Source: Nemertoderma westbladi (taxonomy: Eukaryota; Xenacoelomorpha; Nemertodermatida; Nemertodermatidae). From it: DNA of 60,224 bases. The DNA is taken from positions 1 to 60,224 of the forward strand of contig JAUCBJ010005360.1 of assembly GCA_032718475.1 (NCBI GenBank). Direction: 5' to 3'. Positions 31,401-44,694 of the stretch are shown in pieces. Below the pieces are notes generated by a model that worked only from the letters and a program-made list of their open reading frames with translations, ran no database searches and had not been told where the DNA came from. Position 1 is the first letter of the stretch; the number at the start of each line of letters is the position of its first letter. Both the position numbers and the translations under genes were made by a program.

Positions 31401-33522
31401 TGTTGCTCCAACTTGTTGCTGGACTCCTCACACGTGGGAAACTTGTTGCTGGACTCCTCACACACATAAACTTGTTGCTGGACTCCTCACACACAAAAAC
31501 TTGTTGCTGAACTCCTCACACACAGAAACTTGTTGCTGGAGTCCTCACACACATAAACTTGTTGCTGGACTCCTCTCATGCTAGTAACATGTTGCTGCAA
31601 TATGTTGCTGGACTCCTCACACTTGGGAAACGTGTTGCTGGACTCCTCACACACAGAAACTTGTTGCTGGACTCCTCACATGCTAGTAACATGTTGCTGC
31701 AACATGTTGCTGGACTCCTCACACTTGGGAAACGTGTTGCTGGACTCCTCACACACAGAAACTTGTTGCTGGACTCCTCACATGCTAGTAACTTGTTGCT
31801 GCAACATGTTGCTGGACTCCTCACATGTGGGAAACTTGTTGCTGGACTTCTCAGATGCTAGTAACTTGTTGCTGAACTCCTCGCATGCTAGTAACTTGTT
31901 GCTGCAACATGTTGCTGGACTTCTCAATGCTAGTAACTTGTTGCTGGACTCCTCGCATGCTAGTAACTTGTTGCTGCAACATGTTGCTGGACTCCTCACA
32001 CGTGGGAAACTTGTTGCTGGACTCATCACACACATAAACTTGTTGCTGGACTTCTCACATGCTAGTAACTTGTTGCTGGACTCCTCGCATGCTAGTAACT
32101 TGTTGCTGCATCATGTTGCTGGACTTCTCACACGTGGGAAACTTGTTGCTGGACTCCTCACACGTGAGAAACATCTTGCTGGACTCCTCACACGTGGGAA
32201 ACTTGTTGCTGGACTCATCACACACATAAACTTTTTGCTGGACTTCTCACATACTAGTAACTTGTTGCTGGACTCCTCGCATGCTAGTAACTTGTTGCTG
32301 CAACATGTTGCTGGACTCCTCACACGTGGGAAACTTGTTGCTGGACTCATCACACACATAAACTTGTTGCTGGACTTCTCACATACTAGTAACTTGTTGC
32401 TGGACTTCTCACATGCTAGTAACTTGTTGCTGGACTTCTCACATGCTAGTAACTTGTTGCTGGACTTCTCAGATGCTAGTAACATGTTGCTGGACTCCTC
32501 GCATGCTAGTAACTTGTTACTGCAACATGTTGATGGACTCCTCACACGTGGGAAACTTGTTGCTGGACTCCTCACACACATAAACTTGTTGCTGGACTTC
32601 TCACATGCTAGGAACTTGTTGCTGGACTCCTCGCATGCTAGTAACTTGTTGCTGCAACATGTTGCTGGACTCCTCGCACACATAAACTTTTTGCTGGACT
32701 CCTCGCATACAGAAACATGTTGCTAGACCCCTCACACGTGGGAAACTTGTTGCTGGACTCCTCACACACAGAAACTTGTTTGCTGGACTCCTCACACACA
32801 GACATTTGTTGCTGGACTCCTCACATGCTAGTAACTTGTTGCTGAAGCATGTTGCTGGACTCCTCACACGTGGGAACTTGTTGCTGGACTTCTCACATGC
32901 TAGTAACTTGTTGCTGGACTCCTCACATGCTAGTAACTTTGTTGCTGAAGCATGTTGCTGGACTCCTCACACGTGGGAACTTGTTGCTGGACTTCTCACA
33001 TGCTAGTAACTTGTTGCTGGACTCCTCTCATGCTAGTAACTTGTTGCTGCAACATGTTGCTGGACTCCTCGCACACATAAACTTTTTACTTTACTCCTCG
33101 CAGACTGAAACATGTTGCTAGACCCCTCACACGTGGCAAACTTGTTGCTGGACTCCTCACACACAGAAACTTGTTGCTGGACTCCTCACACACAGAAACT
33201 TATTGCTGGACTCCTCTCATGCTAGTAACTTGTTGTTGAACTCCTCACATGCTAGTGACTTGTTGCTGCAGCATATTGCTGGACTCCTCGCACACAGAAA
33301 CTTTTTGCTGGACTCCTCGCAGACAGAAACATGTTGCTAGACCCCTCATACGTGGGAAACTTGTTGCTGGACTTCTCACATGCTAGTAACTTGTTGCTGG
33401 ACTCCTCACATGCTAGTAACTTGTTGATGGACCCCTCACACACAGAAACTTGTTGCTGGACTCCTCTCATGCTAGTAACTTGTTGCTGCAACATGTTGCT
33501 GGACTCCTCGCACACAGAATCT
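28499..33522. repeat. Satellite array 1 (29-30-bp units)
   Basis: About 5 kb of head-to-tail units sharing CTCCTCACA and ACTTGTTGCTGGA. Main variants are CACACGTGGGAAAC or CACACGTGAGAAAC (30 bp), CACACACAGAAAC (29 bp), CATGCTAGTAAC (30 bp), and longer units with an inserted CAACATGTTGCTG. The CACGTG variants dominate from 28500 to 29950; the others mix in after that. The 30-bp unit has no stop in five of six frames, which explains long spurious ORFs on both strands. Confidence 0.97.
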
Positions 33523-34143
33523 AGTCGCGGGTGTTTACGAATTACCCAGCGCGCTAACTTTAAGTGAGAAGTTTCTATATAAAGTGCTAACACTAAAATA
33601 GTGCTAACTCAAAGTGCGAACACCACTCAGAAAATGTATCCTTAATGTTAAATTTATATATTTTTAGGGTCAAAAAGGTATGATCGCAATTTCGCCAATT
33701 CGGCAACTTTTGAAAAAAGTGCACAGATTCAATGGTCCTAACTTTCCCATTGTTAGCATTTTATATTAAACGTAGGTTTAAGCACATTATACTAACTAAT
33801 TTATTATATTGCGTACATGTATGCATGACTTATACTGACGCCGATCCGTAGTGTTATTATTTTAATGGTCGAGCAAAGCGAGTAAGTTTTAAATTAAAAC
33901 GAGGGACGGAAGTCAGATTTTATGGGAACAGCGTAGGCCTAATGTTGTTTCCTAATTTCCTGTATCACTTGATCATCCCCTGATTGTTTATGCAACATAC
34001 ACTGTTTATGAGCACAAAATCCAACATGAATTCAAATAGAACATCCGTTCATGCAAATCAAAACTCCTACAAAAATTCAGGTCAATAATAACAGTTTCAT
34101 GAATTTTTCAACGTTTGTTCTGTTCTGTATTTTTCAATAGTCT

Positions 34144-34165
34144 GTGCCTCAGTGAGGCATAGTCT
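34144..34165. repeat. Single 22-bp palindromic unit in spacer 1
   Basis: One unit built on TGCCTCAGTGAGGCA; the corresponding place in spacer 2 has four. Confidence 0.9.
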
Positions 34166-34257
34166 ATGCCTCAGACCTAAAACTCGAGACTTTAGGACTG
34201 CCTCAGGTCTTAAATCAGAGTCTTACAAATTCGAACGTTAACGAACAAATTCGAACG

Positions 34258-34336
34258 TTACCACCTTGGTGTAGTGGTTGCGTTGAATTCACATCTCCCA
34301 TAGGTCATGGGTTCGATCCCCGCATGGACCGGGGCA
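34258..34336 (+). mobile_element. tRNA-derived SINE head (spacer 1)
   Basis: A box TGGTGTAGTGG (34267-34277) and B box GGGTTCGATCCC (34309-34320) stand at tRNA spacing. The DNA after the B box (CGCATGGACCGGGGCAG) does not close a full acceptor stem, so this is a SINE or pseudo-tRNA. It is preceded by a direct repeat of CAAATTCGAACGTTA. Confidence 0.7.
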
Positions 34337-34435
34337 GATTTCGTTCGGTCAGCAATAGGCCTAACTATACAAAATGCAGAATTATTGCCTAGTAACCAAT
34401 TCATAGCTACTGAACGGTTTTCACTTGAGACATTT

Positions 34436-34990
34436 CGCCCTCTAGCGGCAGACTGGGGAACTTCAGACTACTCTATGACTCCATAAAAGATATAGCCTAT
34501 ATTGTAATAGATACCGACTGGGGGTCAAAATTAAGTAACAATATATCTAAATAAGTCTCAAACATCTTGCCTCATGGCTCGCCCCTCAGAACTCTTAAGA
34601 ATATAGCTTCATAGTTTTGCGGATTGTAAATAACAAAGTTAGAGAAGATGTTAATTTTGAAATAATACGCCCTCCAGCGGTAGAACTGCCGACTACTCTG
34701 TGACTCCGTAAAAGATATAGCCTATGATATAGTAGATGCCTACCGAGATTAAACCAAATTGGAATGAAAATAACAAAGTTAGAGAAGATGTTAATTTTCA
34801 GACAATTCGCCCTCTAGCGGTAGACTGGGGAACTTCAGATTACTCTGCGACTCTATAAATGATATAGCCTATGATATAGTAGATGCCTACAGAGTTTATA
34901 CCTAAGTGGATTATAAATAACAAATTTAGAGAAGATGTTAATTTTCTGATAATACACCCTCTAGTGGTAGACTATAGAACTGCATGCGGC
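34436..34990. repeat. CGCCCTCTAGCGG tandem units in spacer 1
   Basis: Units of about 140-230 bp start near 34436, 34667, 34807 and 34956. They share CGCCCTCTAGCGGTAGAC, AAAAGATATAGCCTATGATA, TAGATGCCTAC and AGAGAAGATGTTAATTTT. Spacer 2 has only two units (44873, 45019). Confidence 0.85.
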
Positions 34991-35879
34991 TCTGATGCAC
35001 TTTTACTTCCACTACTACTAAAGTGATTACTTTGTAGAAAGTTGAGTAGTCAAATTTACTATTAGAGGTGGTGAAACATGTAATCATGCTTTGCAATGTG
35101 TATTTAGACACTGACGTGCTGCGCGTAGGCTGCATTCAATATAACTTGTATAATTTCTCAAAAGGCGTCCTTAATTAAAGTGAATTGCGACCTCTCGCAA
35201 TCGAGAATCGGCCCCTTAGATTGTTCATTCATGCGCGACCTGGATTGAGAGCCCGCTGCTTTGGGGTGTAATAGAAGTAACTCCTAATTAATATGTAGCA
35301 GGGCCTACAACCTATAGGAACTCGTGCCTTGACAGGCATCATGGTGAGTCATTGAGGGCGCCGCTCGGGTACATATAATCTAAGGGGCATAAGAGCAGGT
35401 TGCCTATGAGTTACTAATGGTTTCAAAGCTAAACCTACTGCTTGGGTAAAGCTGCTTGGGGTCAAAGGTCAAACTTAAAGCTGTCTAGATATAGCTAAAG
35501 AAGTTAGAAAAGAGCAGAGGTGTCACTTATGACACCTGTATGGCCCTCTAGGCGATGGTTGGACAACACCCATGACCCATTGGGTGTTAGGGTGCTAATT
35601 GGTCTGATTATTTGGAATAAACAATTAAACCCTAATAAGGAGTCGTAAGACACCTATTAGGGATTAAATGTACTAATTAATTGATGACATCTCGTCAATT
35701 AGGGTCTAATTAGCCTAATTGGGGGGTGTCACCCAGACAGTCTGGCGCCAATGACACCCAATCACACCCATGGGTGTCACATTCCTAAGCGATGAGTCAT
35801 GAGTGTGGTCTAACTGTCGCCGAGCCGGCCATACTCCTACTACTGTCGTATGAATCAGAATGAAAAAAGTTCGTAAAAA

Positions 35880-36850
35880 TTTACTGGGGTGGTTACTTTG
35901 CAGCACCAAAATTTCAAGTAGTGAACAATATTCAAAAATTTGAAAGTTACAAGTTTCAGCTAATCTTTTTTCAATACAGGTTATCTGGGGCGCTGAATCC
36001 ATTGGAAAATATTTAAAAATGATCTGATTACTATAAATAGCTGTTTTAGTCCTCTACGTAGGCAAAAAAAGTAACCATCACTTTTCAGTTTTAACACAAA
36101 AATATGAATACACTTATACGATGCTATAAATTCATATTTTCAAGTTTTATGAATCTAATGGAATGCTTTTCTATTTTTCCAGATCATTGCTTCTCATATT
36201 TTTCGGCGTAATTTGGCAAATTTTGGTGCTAGCACCTAATTACGTACCAATCACCAAAAAGTACAAGTTTAAGATGTCTAGTGCTGTTTTTATTGATTCC
36301 ATTGGATTCAGGAGCCTCATAAACCCGTATAACGCAAGAAACAAGATGATACTATCTATTGATCCAATTTGCTTATTTTCAAAAATTTGGTGCTGGCACA
36401 AAAATTTTCACCCACCGCCGAAAAATGCAAGTTTGTTAACTATTATGCAATTTTTACTTGATCCATTGAATTCAGAACCCTCACAAACCCGTATAACACA
36501 TGAAACAAGGTGACACTATTAATTGATATATTTAATGGTTTACAAAATTTGGTGCTCGCACCTAATTTTGCATCCACTTTTGAAAAATACAAGTATATGA
36601 GATGTCCAGTTGCATAATTATTTATTCCATTGAATTCAGAACAGAAATAAACCTCTAAAAGCGAGAAGTAAGATGTCACAATCAATTGAACTATTGAATG
36701 GACTTTCAAAATTTCGTGCTGGCCCGGGCACCGGTTAGCGCAGTGCACGAAAAATACAAGTTTTATACGTCTGGTGCAAATCGTATATATTCAATCGAAA
36801 TTAGAACCCCGAAAAACCCAATTACGTACAAGCAAAACAAGTTTTTTTAC
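35880..36850. repeat. Satellite-like block shared with the MITE (spacer 1)
   Basis: Same order of words as 22285-23300: GGGGTGGTTA, TTGCAGCACCAAAATT, TTTTCAATACAGG, TCTGGGGCGC, then repeated TTTGGTGCTAGCACC, TTCAGAACC and AACCCGTATAAC words. The terminal TTAA and CCC ends of the MITE are absent here. Confidence 0.85.
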
Positions 36851-37782
36851 AGCTACCTACACAAATTTCCTATTACACAAATATCATTATACAAACATAG
36901 GTGTTTCCCTAAGAGCAACTCCTGGTAATTGCAACCAAAAGCAATAATTTTATTGGTTACGTGTTTAAGCTACGTAATATTGTAATGGTAAAAACAACAA
37001 ATCGCTAACTCTGACTACGAATACTGTATTGTATCTAATGGGAATTATTATTCTATGCCCTGTGGTGAAACTGTTTATATTATTATAGTTTTTTTTATTA
37101 ATTAATTGAAAGTTCGAATAAGTTATAAATATATTATCATTAATTCACCTTAAATTAACTGAACTAGGAAGATGCCCAAAACGTTAACTGTGTAATTAAT
37201 AGTCTTCCGGCCAGTTTTAAAGACCCTTTCAAACTAATTAAAGTTCATTTTAATTGCTAAACTATATATATATTGCTCGCACACAGAAACTTTTTGCTGG
37301 ACTCCTCGCACACAGAAACTTGTTGCTGGACCCCTCACACGTGGGAAACTTATTGCTGGACTCCTCACACACAGAAACTTGTTGCTGGACTTCTCACATA
37401 CTAGTAACTTGTTGCTGGACTCCTCACATGCTAGTAACTTGTTGCTTCCAACATGTTGCTAGACCCCTCACACGTGGGAAACTTGTTGCTGGACTCCTCA
37501 CACACATAAACTTGTTGCTGGACTTCTCACATGCTAGTAACTTGTTGCTCCAGCTTGTTGCTGGACTCCTCGCATGCTAGTAACTTGTTGCTGCAACATG
37601 TTGCTGGACTCCTCGCACACAGAAACTTTTTGCTCGACTCCTCACAGACAGAAACATGTTGCTAGACCCCTCATACGTGGGAAACTTGTTGCTGGACTCC
37701 TCACACACAGAAACTTGTTGCTGGACTCCTCACACATGGGAAACTTGTTGCTGGACTCCTCACACGTGGGAAACTTGTTGCT

Positions 37783-38110
37783 GAACTCCTCACACGTGGG
37801 AAACTTGTTGCTGGACTCCTCACACGTGAGAAACTTGTTGCACCACTCCTCACACGTGGGAAACTTGTTGCTGGACTCCTCACACACAGAAACCTGTTGC
37901 TGAACTCCTCACACGTGGGAAACTTGTTGCTGGACTCCTCACACGTGAGAAACTTGTTGCACCACTCCTCACACGTGGGAAACTTGTTGCTGGACTCCTC
38001 ACACACAGAAACCTGTTGCTGGACTCCTCACACGTGGGAAACTTGTTGCTGGACTCCTCACACGTGAGAAACTTGTTGCACCACTCCTCACACGTGGGAA
38101 ACTTGTTGCC
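37783..38110. repeat. 119-bp higher-order unit in array 2
   Basis: The succession of a CTGAACTCC or CTGGACTCC unit, a CGTGAGAAAC unit, a TTGCACCACTCC unit and a CACACAGAAACCTG unit recurs with a period of about 119 bp (for example GCACCACTCC near 37839, 37959 and 38078). A variant order continues to 38520. Confidence 0.8.
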
Positions 38111-38837
38111 TGACTCCTCACACACAGAAACGTGTTGCTGGACTCCTCACACGTGGGAAACTTGTTGCTGGACTCCTCACACGTGGGAAACTTGTTGCTG
38201 GACTCCTCACACGTGGGAAACTTGTTGCACCACTCCTCACACGTGGGAAACTTGTTGCCTGACTCCTCACACACAGAAACGTGTTGCTGGACTCCTCACA
38301 CGTGGGAAACTTGTTGCTGGACTCCTCACACGTGGGAAACTTGTTGCTGGACTCCTCACACGTGGGAAACTTGTTGCACCACTCCTCACACGTGGGAAAC
38401 TTGTTGCCTGACTCCTCACACACAGAAACCTGTTGCTGAACTCCTCACACGTGAGAAACTTGTTGCACCACTCCTCACACGTGGGAAACTTGTTGCCTGA
38501 CTCCTCACACACAGAAACGTGTTGCTGGACTCCTCACACGTGGGAAACTTGTTGCTGGACTCCTCACACGTGGGAAACTTGTTGCTGGACTCCTCACACG
38601 TGGGAAACTTGTTGCACCACTCCTCACACACAGAAACATGTTGCACCACTCCTCACACGTGGGAAACTTGTTGCTGGACTCCTCACCCGTGGGAAACTTG
38701 TTGCTGGACTCCTCACACGTGGAAAACTTGTTGCTGGACTCCTGACACGTGGGAAACTTGTTGCTGGACTCCTCACACGTGGAAAACTTGTTGCAGGACT
38801 CCTCACACGTGGGAAACTTGTTGCTGGACTCCTCGCA

Positions 38838-40540
38838 GACAGAAACATGTTGCTAGACCCCTCACACGTGGGAAACTTGTTGCTGGACTCCTCACACACA
38901 GAAACTTGTTGATGGACTCCTCACATGCTAGTAACTTGTTGCTCCAACTTGTTGCTGGACTCCTCACACGTGAGAAACTTGTTGCTGGACTCCTCACACG
39001 TGGGAAACTTGTTGCTGGACTCCTCGCAGACAGAAACATGTTGCTAGACCCCTCACACGTGGGAAACTTGTTGCTGGACTCCTCGCAGACAGAAACATGT
39101 TGCTAGACCCCTCACACGTGGGAAACTTGTTGCTGGACTCCTCACACACAGAAACTTGTTGATGGACTCCTCACATGCTAGTAACTTGTTGCTCCAACTT
39201 GTTGCTGGACTCCTCACACGTGAGAAACTTGTTGCTGGACTCCTCACACGTGGGAAACTTGTTGCTGGACTCCTCGCAGACAGAAACATGTTGCTAGACC
39301 CCTCACACGTGGGAAACTTGTTGCTGGACTCCTCGCAGACAGAAACATGTTGCTAGACCCCTCACACGTGGGAAACATGTTGCTGGACTCCTCACACGTG
39401 GGAAACTTGTTGCTGGACTCCTCACACACAGAAACTTGTTGATGGACTCCTCACATGCTAGTAACTTGTTGCTCCAACTTGTTGCTGGACTCCTCATACG
39501 TGAGAAACTTGTTGCTGGACTCCTCACACGTGAGAAACATGTTGCTGGACTCCTCACACGTGGGAAACTTGTTGCTGGACTCCTCACACGTGAGAAACTT
39601 GTTGCTGGACTCCTCACACGTGAGAAACTTGTTGCTGGACTCCTCACACACAGAAACTTGTTGATGGACTCCTCACATGCTAGTAACTTGTTGCTCCAAC
39701 TTGTTGCTGGACTCCTCACACGTGAGAAACTTGTTGCTGGACTCCTCACACGTGAGAAACATGTTGCTGGACTCCTCACACGTGGGAAACTTGTTGCTGG
39801 ACTCCTAACACGTGGGAAACTTGTTGCTGGACTCCTCACACGTGAGAAACTTGTTGCTGGACTCCTCACACGTGGGAAACTTGTTGCTGGACTCCTCGCA
39901 GACAGAAACATGTTGCTAGACCCCTCACACGTGGGAAACATGTTGCTGGACTCCTCACACGTGGGAAACTTGTTGCTGGACTCCTCACACACAGAAACTT
40001 GTTGATGGACTCCTCACATGCTAGTAACTTGTTGCTCCAACTTGTTGCTGGACTCCTCACACGTGAGAAACTTGTTGCTGGACTCCTCACACGTGAGAAA
40101 CATGTTGCTGGACTCCTCACACGTGGGAAACTTGTTGCTGGACTCCTCACACGTGAGAAACTTGTTGCTGGACTCCTCACACGTGAGAAACTTGTTGCTG
40201 GACTCCTCACACGTGGGAAACTTGTTGCTGGACTCCTCACACACAGAAACTTGTTGATGGACTCCTCACATGCTAGTAACTTGTTGCTCCAACTTGTTGC
40301 TGGACTCCTCACACGTGAGAAACTTGTTGCTGGACTCCTCACACGTGAGAAACATGTTGCTGGACTCCTCACACGTGGGAAACTTGTTGCTGGACTCCTC
40401 ACACGTGAGAAACATGTTGCTGGACTCCTCACACGTGGGAAACTTGTTGCTGGACTCCTCACACGTGAGAAACTTGTTGCTGGACTCCTCACACGTGGGA
40501 AACTTGTTGCTGGACTCCTCACACGTGAGAAACGTTTTGC
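38838..40540. repeat. About 250-bp higher-order units in array 2
   Basis: GACAGAAACATGTTGCTAG recurs at 38838, 39027, 39088, 39277, 39338 and 39900, and TTGTTGATGGACTCC near 38907, 39157, 39437, 39658, 39999 and 40252. Several intervals are exactly about 250 bp, showing block duplication of many 30-bp units at once. Confidence 0.85.
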
Positions 40541-43500
40541 TGGACTCCACGCACACAGAAACATTTTGCTAGACCCCTCACACACAGAAACTTGTTGCTG
40601 GACTCATCACATGCTAGTAACTTGTTGCTGCAACATGTTGCTGGACTCCTCACACACAGAAACTTGTTGCTGGACTCCTTACATGCTAGTAACTTGTTGC
40701 TGCAACATGTTGCTGTACTCCTCGCACACAGAAACTTTTTGCTGGACTCCTCGCACACAGAAACTTGTTGCTGGACCCCTCACACGTGGGAAACTTATTG
40801 CTGGACTCCTCACACACAGAAACTTGTTGCTGGACTTCTCACATACTAGTAACTTGTTGCTGGACTCCTCACATGCTAGTAACTTGTTGCTTCCAACATG
40901 TTGCTAGACCCCTCACACGTGGGAAACTTGTTGCTGGACTCCTCACACACATAAACTTGTTGCTGGACTCCTCACATGCTAGTAACTTGTTGCTTCCAAC
41001 ATGTTGCTAGACCCCTCACACGTGGGAAACTTGTTGCTGGACTCCTCACACACATAAACTTATTGCTGGACTCCTCACACACAGAAACTTGTTGCTGGAC
41101 TTCTCACATACTAGTAACTTGTTGCTGGACTCCTCACATGCTAGTAACTTGTTGCTTCCAACATGTTGCTAGACCCCTCACACGTGGGAAACTTGTTGCA
41201 CCACTCCTCACACACAGAAACTTGTTGCTGGACTCCTCACACACAGAAACTTGTTGCTGGACTTCTCACATACTAGTAACTTGTTGCTGGACTCCTCACA
41301 TGCTAGTAACTTGTTGCTTCCAACATGTTGCTAGACCCCTCACACGTGGGAAACTTGTTGCACCACTCCTCACACACAGAAACTTGTTGCTGGACTTCTC
41401 ACATACTAGTAACTTGTTGCTGGACTCCTCACACACATAAACTTATTGCTGGACTCCTCACACACAGAAACTTGTTGCTGGACTTCTCACATACTAGTAA
41501 CTTGTTGCTGGACTCCTCACATGCTAGTAACTTGTTGCTTCCAACATGTTGCTAGACCCCTCACACGTGGGAAACTTGTTGCTGGACTCCTCACACACAT
41601 AAACTTGTTGCTGGACTCCTCACACACAGAAACTTGTTGCTGGACTCCTCACATGTGGGAAACTTATTGCTGGACTCCTCACACACATAAACTTGTTGCT
41701 GGACTTCTCACATGCTAGTAACTTGTTGCTCCAGCTTGTTGCTGGACTCCTCGCATGCTAGTAACTTGTTGCTGCAACATGTTGCTGGACTCCTCGCACA
41801 CAGAAACTTTTTGCTCGACTCCTCACAGACAGAAACATGTTGCTAGACCCCTCATACGTGGGAAACTTGTTGCTGGACTCCTCACACGTGGGAAACTTGT
41901 TGCTGGACTCCTCACACACAGAAACTTGTTGCTGGACTCCTCACACGTGGGAAACTTGTTGCTGAACTCCTCACACGTGGGAAACTTGTTGCTGGACTCC
42001 TCACACACAGAAACTTGTTGCTGGACTCCTCACACGTGGGAAACTTGTTGCTGAACTCCTCACACGTGGGAAACTTGTTGCTGGACTCCTCACACGTGAG
42101 AAACTTGTTGCTGAACTCCTCACACGTGGGAAACTTGTTGCTGGACTCCTCACACGTGGGAAACTTGTTGCTGGACTCCTCACACGTGGGAAACTTGTTG
42201 CTGGACTCCTCACACACAGAAACTTGTTGCTGGACTCCTCACACGTGGGAAACTTGTTGCACCACTCCTCACACGTGGGAAACTTGTTGCTGGACTCCTC
42301 ACACACAGAAACCTGTTGCTGGACTCCTCACACACAGAAACTTGTTGCCTGACTCCTCACACACAGAAACGTGTTGCTGGACTCCTCACATGCTAGTAAC
42401 ATATTGCTGCAACATGTTGCTGGACTCCTCACACGTGGGAAACTTGTTGCTGGACTCCTCACACACAGAAACTTGTTGCTGGACTCCTCACATGCTAGTA
42501 ACTTGTTGCTGCAACATGTTGCTGGACTCCTCACACACAGAAACTTGTTGCTGGACTCCTTACATGCTAGTAACTTATTGCTGGACTCCTCATATGCTAG
42601 TAACTTGTTGCTGCAACATGTTGCTGGACTCCTCACACGTGGGAAACTTGTTGCACCACTCCTCACACGTGGGAAACTTGTTGCTGGACTCCTCACACAC
42701 AGAAACTTGTTGCTGGACTCCACACACAGAAACTTGTTGCTGGACTCCACACACAGAAACTTGTTGCTTGACTTCTCACATGCTAGTAACTTGTTGCTGC
42801 AACATGTTGCTGGACTCCTCACACACAGAAACTTGTTGCTGGACTCCTTACATGCTAGTAACTTATTGCTGGACTCCTCATATGCTAGTAACTTGTTGCT
42901 GCAACATGTTGCTGGACTCCTCACACACAGAAACTTGTTGCTGGACTCCACACACAGAAACTTGTTGCTTGACTTCTCACATGCTAGTAACTTGTTGCTG
43001 CAACATGTTGCTGGACTCCTCACACACAGAAACTTGTTGCTGGACTCCTTACATGCTAGTAACTTATTGCTGGACTCCTCATATGCTAGTAACTTGTTGC
43101 TGCAACATGTTGCTGGACTCCTCACACGTGGGAAACTTGTTGCACCACTCCTCACACGTGGGAAACTTGTTGCTGGACTCCTCACACACAGAAACTTGTT
43201 TGCTGGACTCCTCACACACAGAAACTTGTTGCTGGACTCCTCACATGCTAGTAACTTGTTGCTGCAACATGTTGCTGGACTCCTCACACACATAAACTTG
43301 TTGCTGGACTCCTCACACGTGGGAAACTTGTTGCACCACTCCTCACACGTGGGAAACTTGTTGCTGGACTCCTCACACACAGAAACTTGTTTGCTGGACT
43401 CCTCACACACAGAAACTTGTTGCTGGACTCCTCACATGCTAGTAACTTGTTGCTGCAACATGTTGCTGGACTCCTCACACACATAAACTTGTTGCTGGAC

Positions 43501-44514
43501 TCCTCACGCGTGGGAAACTTGTTGCTGGACTCCTCACACACAGAAACTTGTTGCTGGACTCCTCACATGCTAGTAACTTATTGCTGGACTCCTCATATGC
43601 TAGTAACTTGTTGCTGCAGCATGTTGCTGGACTCCTCACACGTGGGAAACTTGTTGCACCACTCCTCACACGTGGGAAACTTGTTGCTGGACTCCTCACA
43701 CACAGAAACTTGTTGCTGGACTCCACACACAGAAACTTGTTGCTGGACTTCTCACATGCTAGTAACTTGTTGCTGGACTCCTCACATGCTAGTAACTTGT
43801 TGATGGACCCCTCACACACAGAAACTTGTTGCTGGACTCCTCTCATGCTAGTAACTTGTTGCTGCAACATGTTGCTGGATTCCTCGCACACAGAATCTAT
43901 CGCGGGTGTTTACGAATTACCCAGCGCGCTAACTTTAAGTGAGAAGTTTCTATATAAAGTGCTAACACTAAAATAGTGCTAACTCAAAGTGCGAACACCA
44001 CTCAGAAAATGTATCCTTAATGTCAAATTTATATATTTTTAAGGTCAAAAAGGTATGATCGCAATTTCGCCAATTCGGCAACTTTTGAAAAAAGTGCACA
44101 GATTCAATGGTCCTAACTTTCCCATTGTTAGCATTTTATATTAAACGTAGGTTTAAGCACATTACTAACTAATTTATTATATTGCGTACATGTATGTATG
44201 ACTTATACTGACGCCGATCCGGAGTGTTATTATTTTAATGGTCGAGCAAAGCGAGTAAGTTTTAAATTAAAACGAGGGACGGAAGTCAGATTTTATGGGA
44301 ACAGCGTAGGCCTAATGTTGTTTCCTAATTTCCTGTATCACTTGATCATCCCCTGATTGTTTATGCAACATACACTGTTTATGAGCACAAAATCCAACAT
44401 GAATTCATATAGAACATCCGTTCATGCAAATCAAAACTCCTACAAAAATTCAGGTCAATAATAACAGTTTCATGAATTTTTCAACGTTTGTTCTGTTCAA
44501 TTTTTCAATAGTCT

Positions 44515-44602
44515 GTGCCTCAGTGAGGCATAGTCTGTGCCTCAGTGAGGCATAGTCTGTGCCTCAGTGAGGCATAGTCTGTGCCTCAGTGAGGCATAGT
44601 CT
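44515..44602. repeat. Four 22-bp palindromic units in spacer 2
   Basis: Units begin at 44515, 44537, 44559 and 44581, each built on TGCCTCAGTGAGGCA plus TAGTCTG. Confidence 0.95.
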
Positions 44603-44694
44603 ATGCCTCAGACCTAAAACTCGAGACTTTAGGACTGCCTCAGGTCTTAAATCAGAGTCTTACAAATTCGAACGTTAACGAACAAATTCGAACG

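Larger units (their letters stand above)
33523..37262. repeat. Spacer 1: first copy of a large duplicated block
   Basis: It follows array 1 without a gap and corresponds almost throughout to 43899-47352 (same orientation, same junction CGCACACAGAATCTA). It contains no gene. Internal items are listed separately: a palindromic 22-bp unit, a tRNA-like SINE, CGCCCTCTAGCGG tandem units, a block of TGTCAC/GTGACA palindromes at 35510-35790, and a satellite-like block at 35880-36850. Confidence 0.95.
37272..43898. repeat. Satellite array 2 (29-30-bp units)
   Basis: About 6.6 kb of the same family as array 1. A variant TTGCACCACTCCTCAC is frequent here and nearly absent from array 1, where a related word occurs only at its left edge. 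Higher-order repeats are obvious (listed separately). CACGTG variants dominate 37730-38830 and 38930-40540. Confidence 0.97.

Noticed and set aside
28499-33522. CRISPR-like look of regular 30-bp repeats
   Set aside because: Units are contiguous with no unique spacers, there are no cas genes, and the genome is eukaryotic.
28499-43898. Dozens of long ORFs (up to 426 codons) on both strands in the satellite arrays
   Set aside because: They are frame readings of a 30-bp unit without stops in five frames. There is no codon bias, starts are arbitrary and overlapping ORFs occur on both strands.
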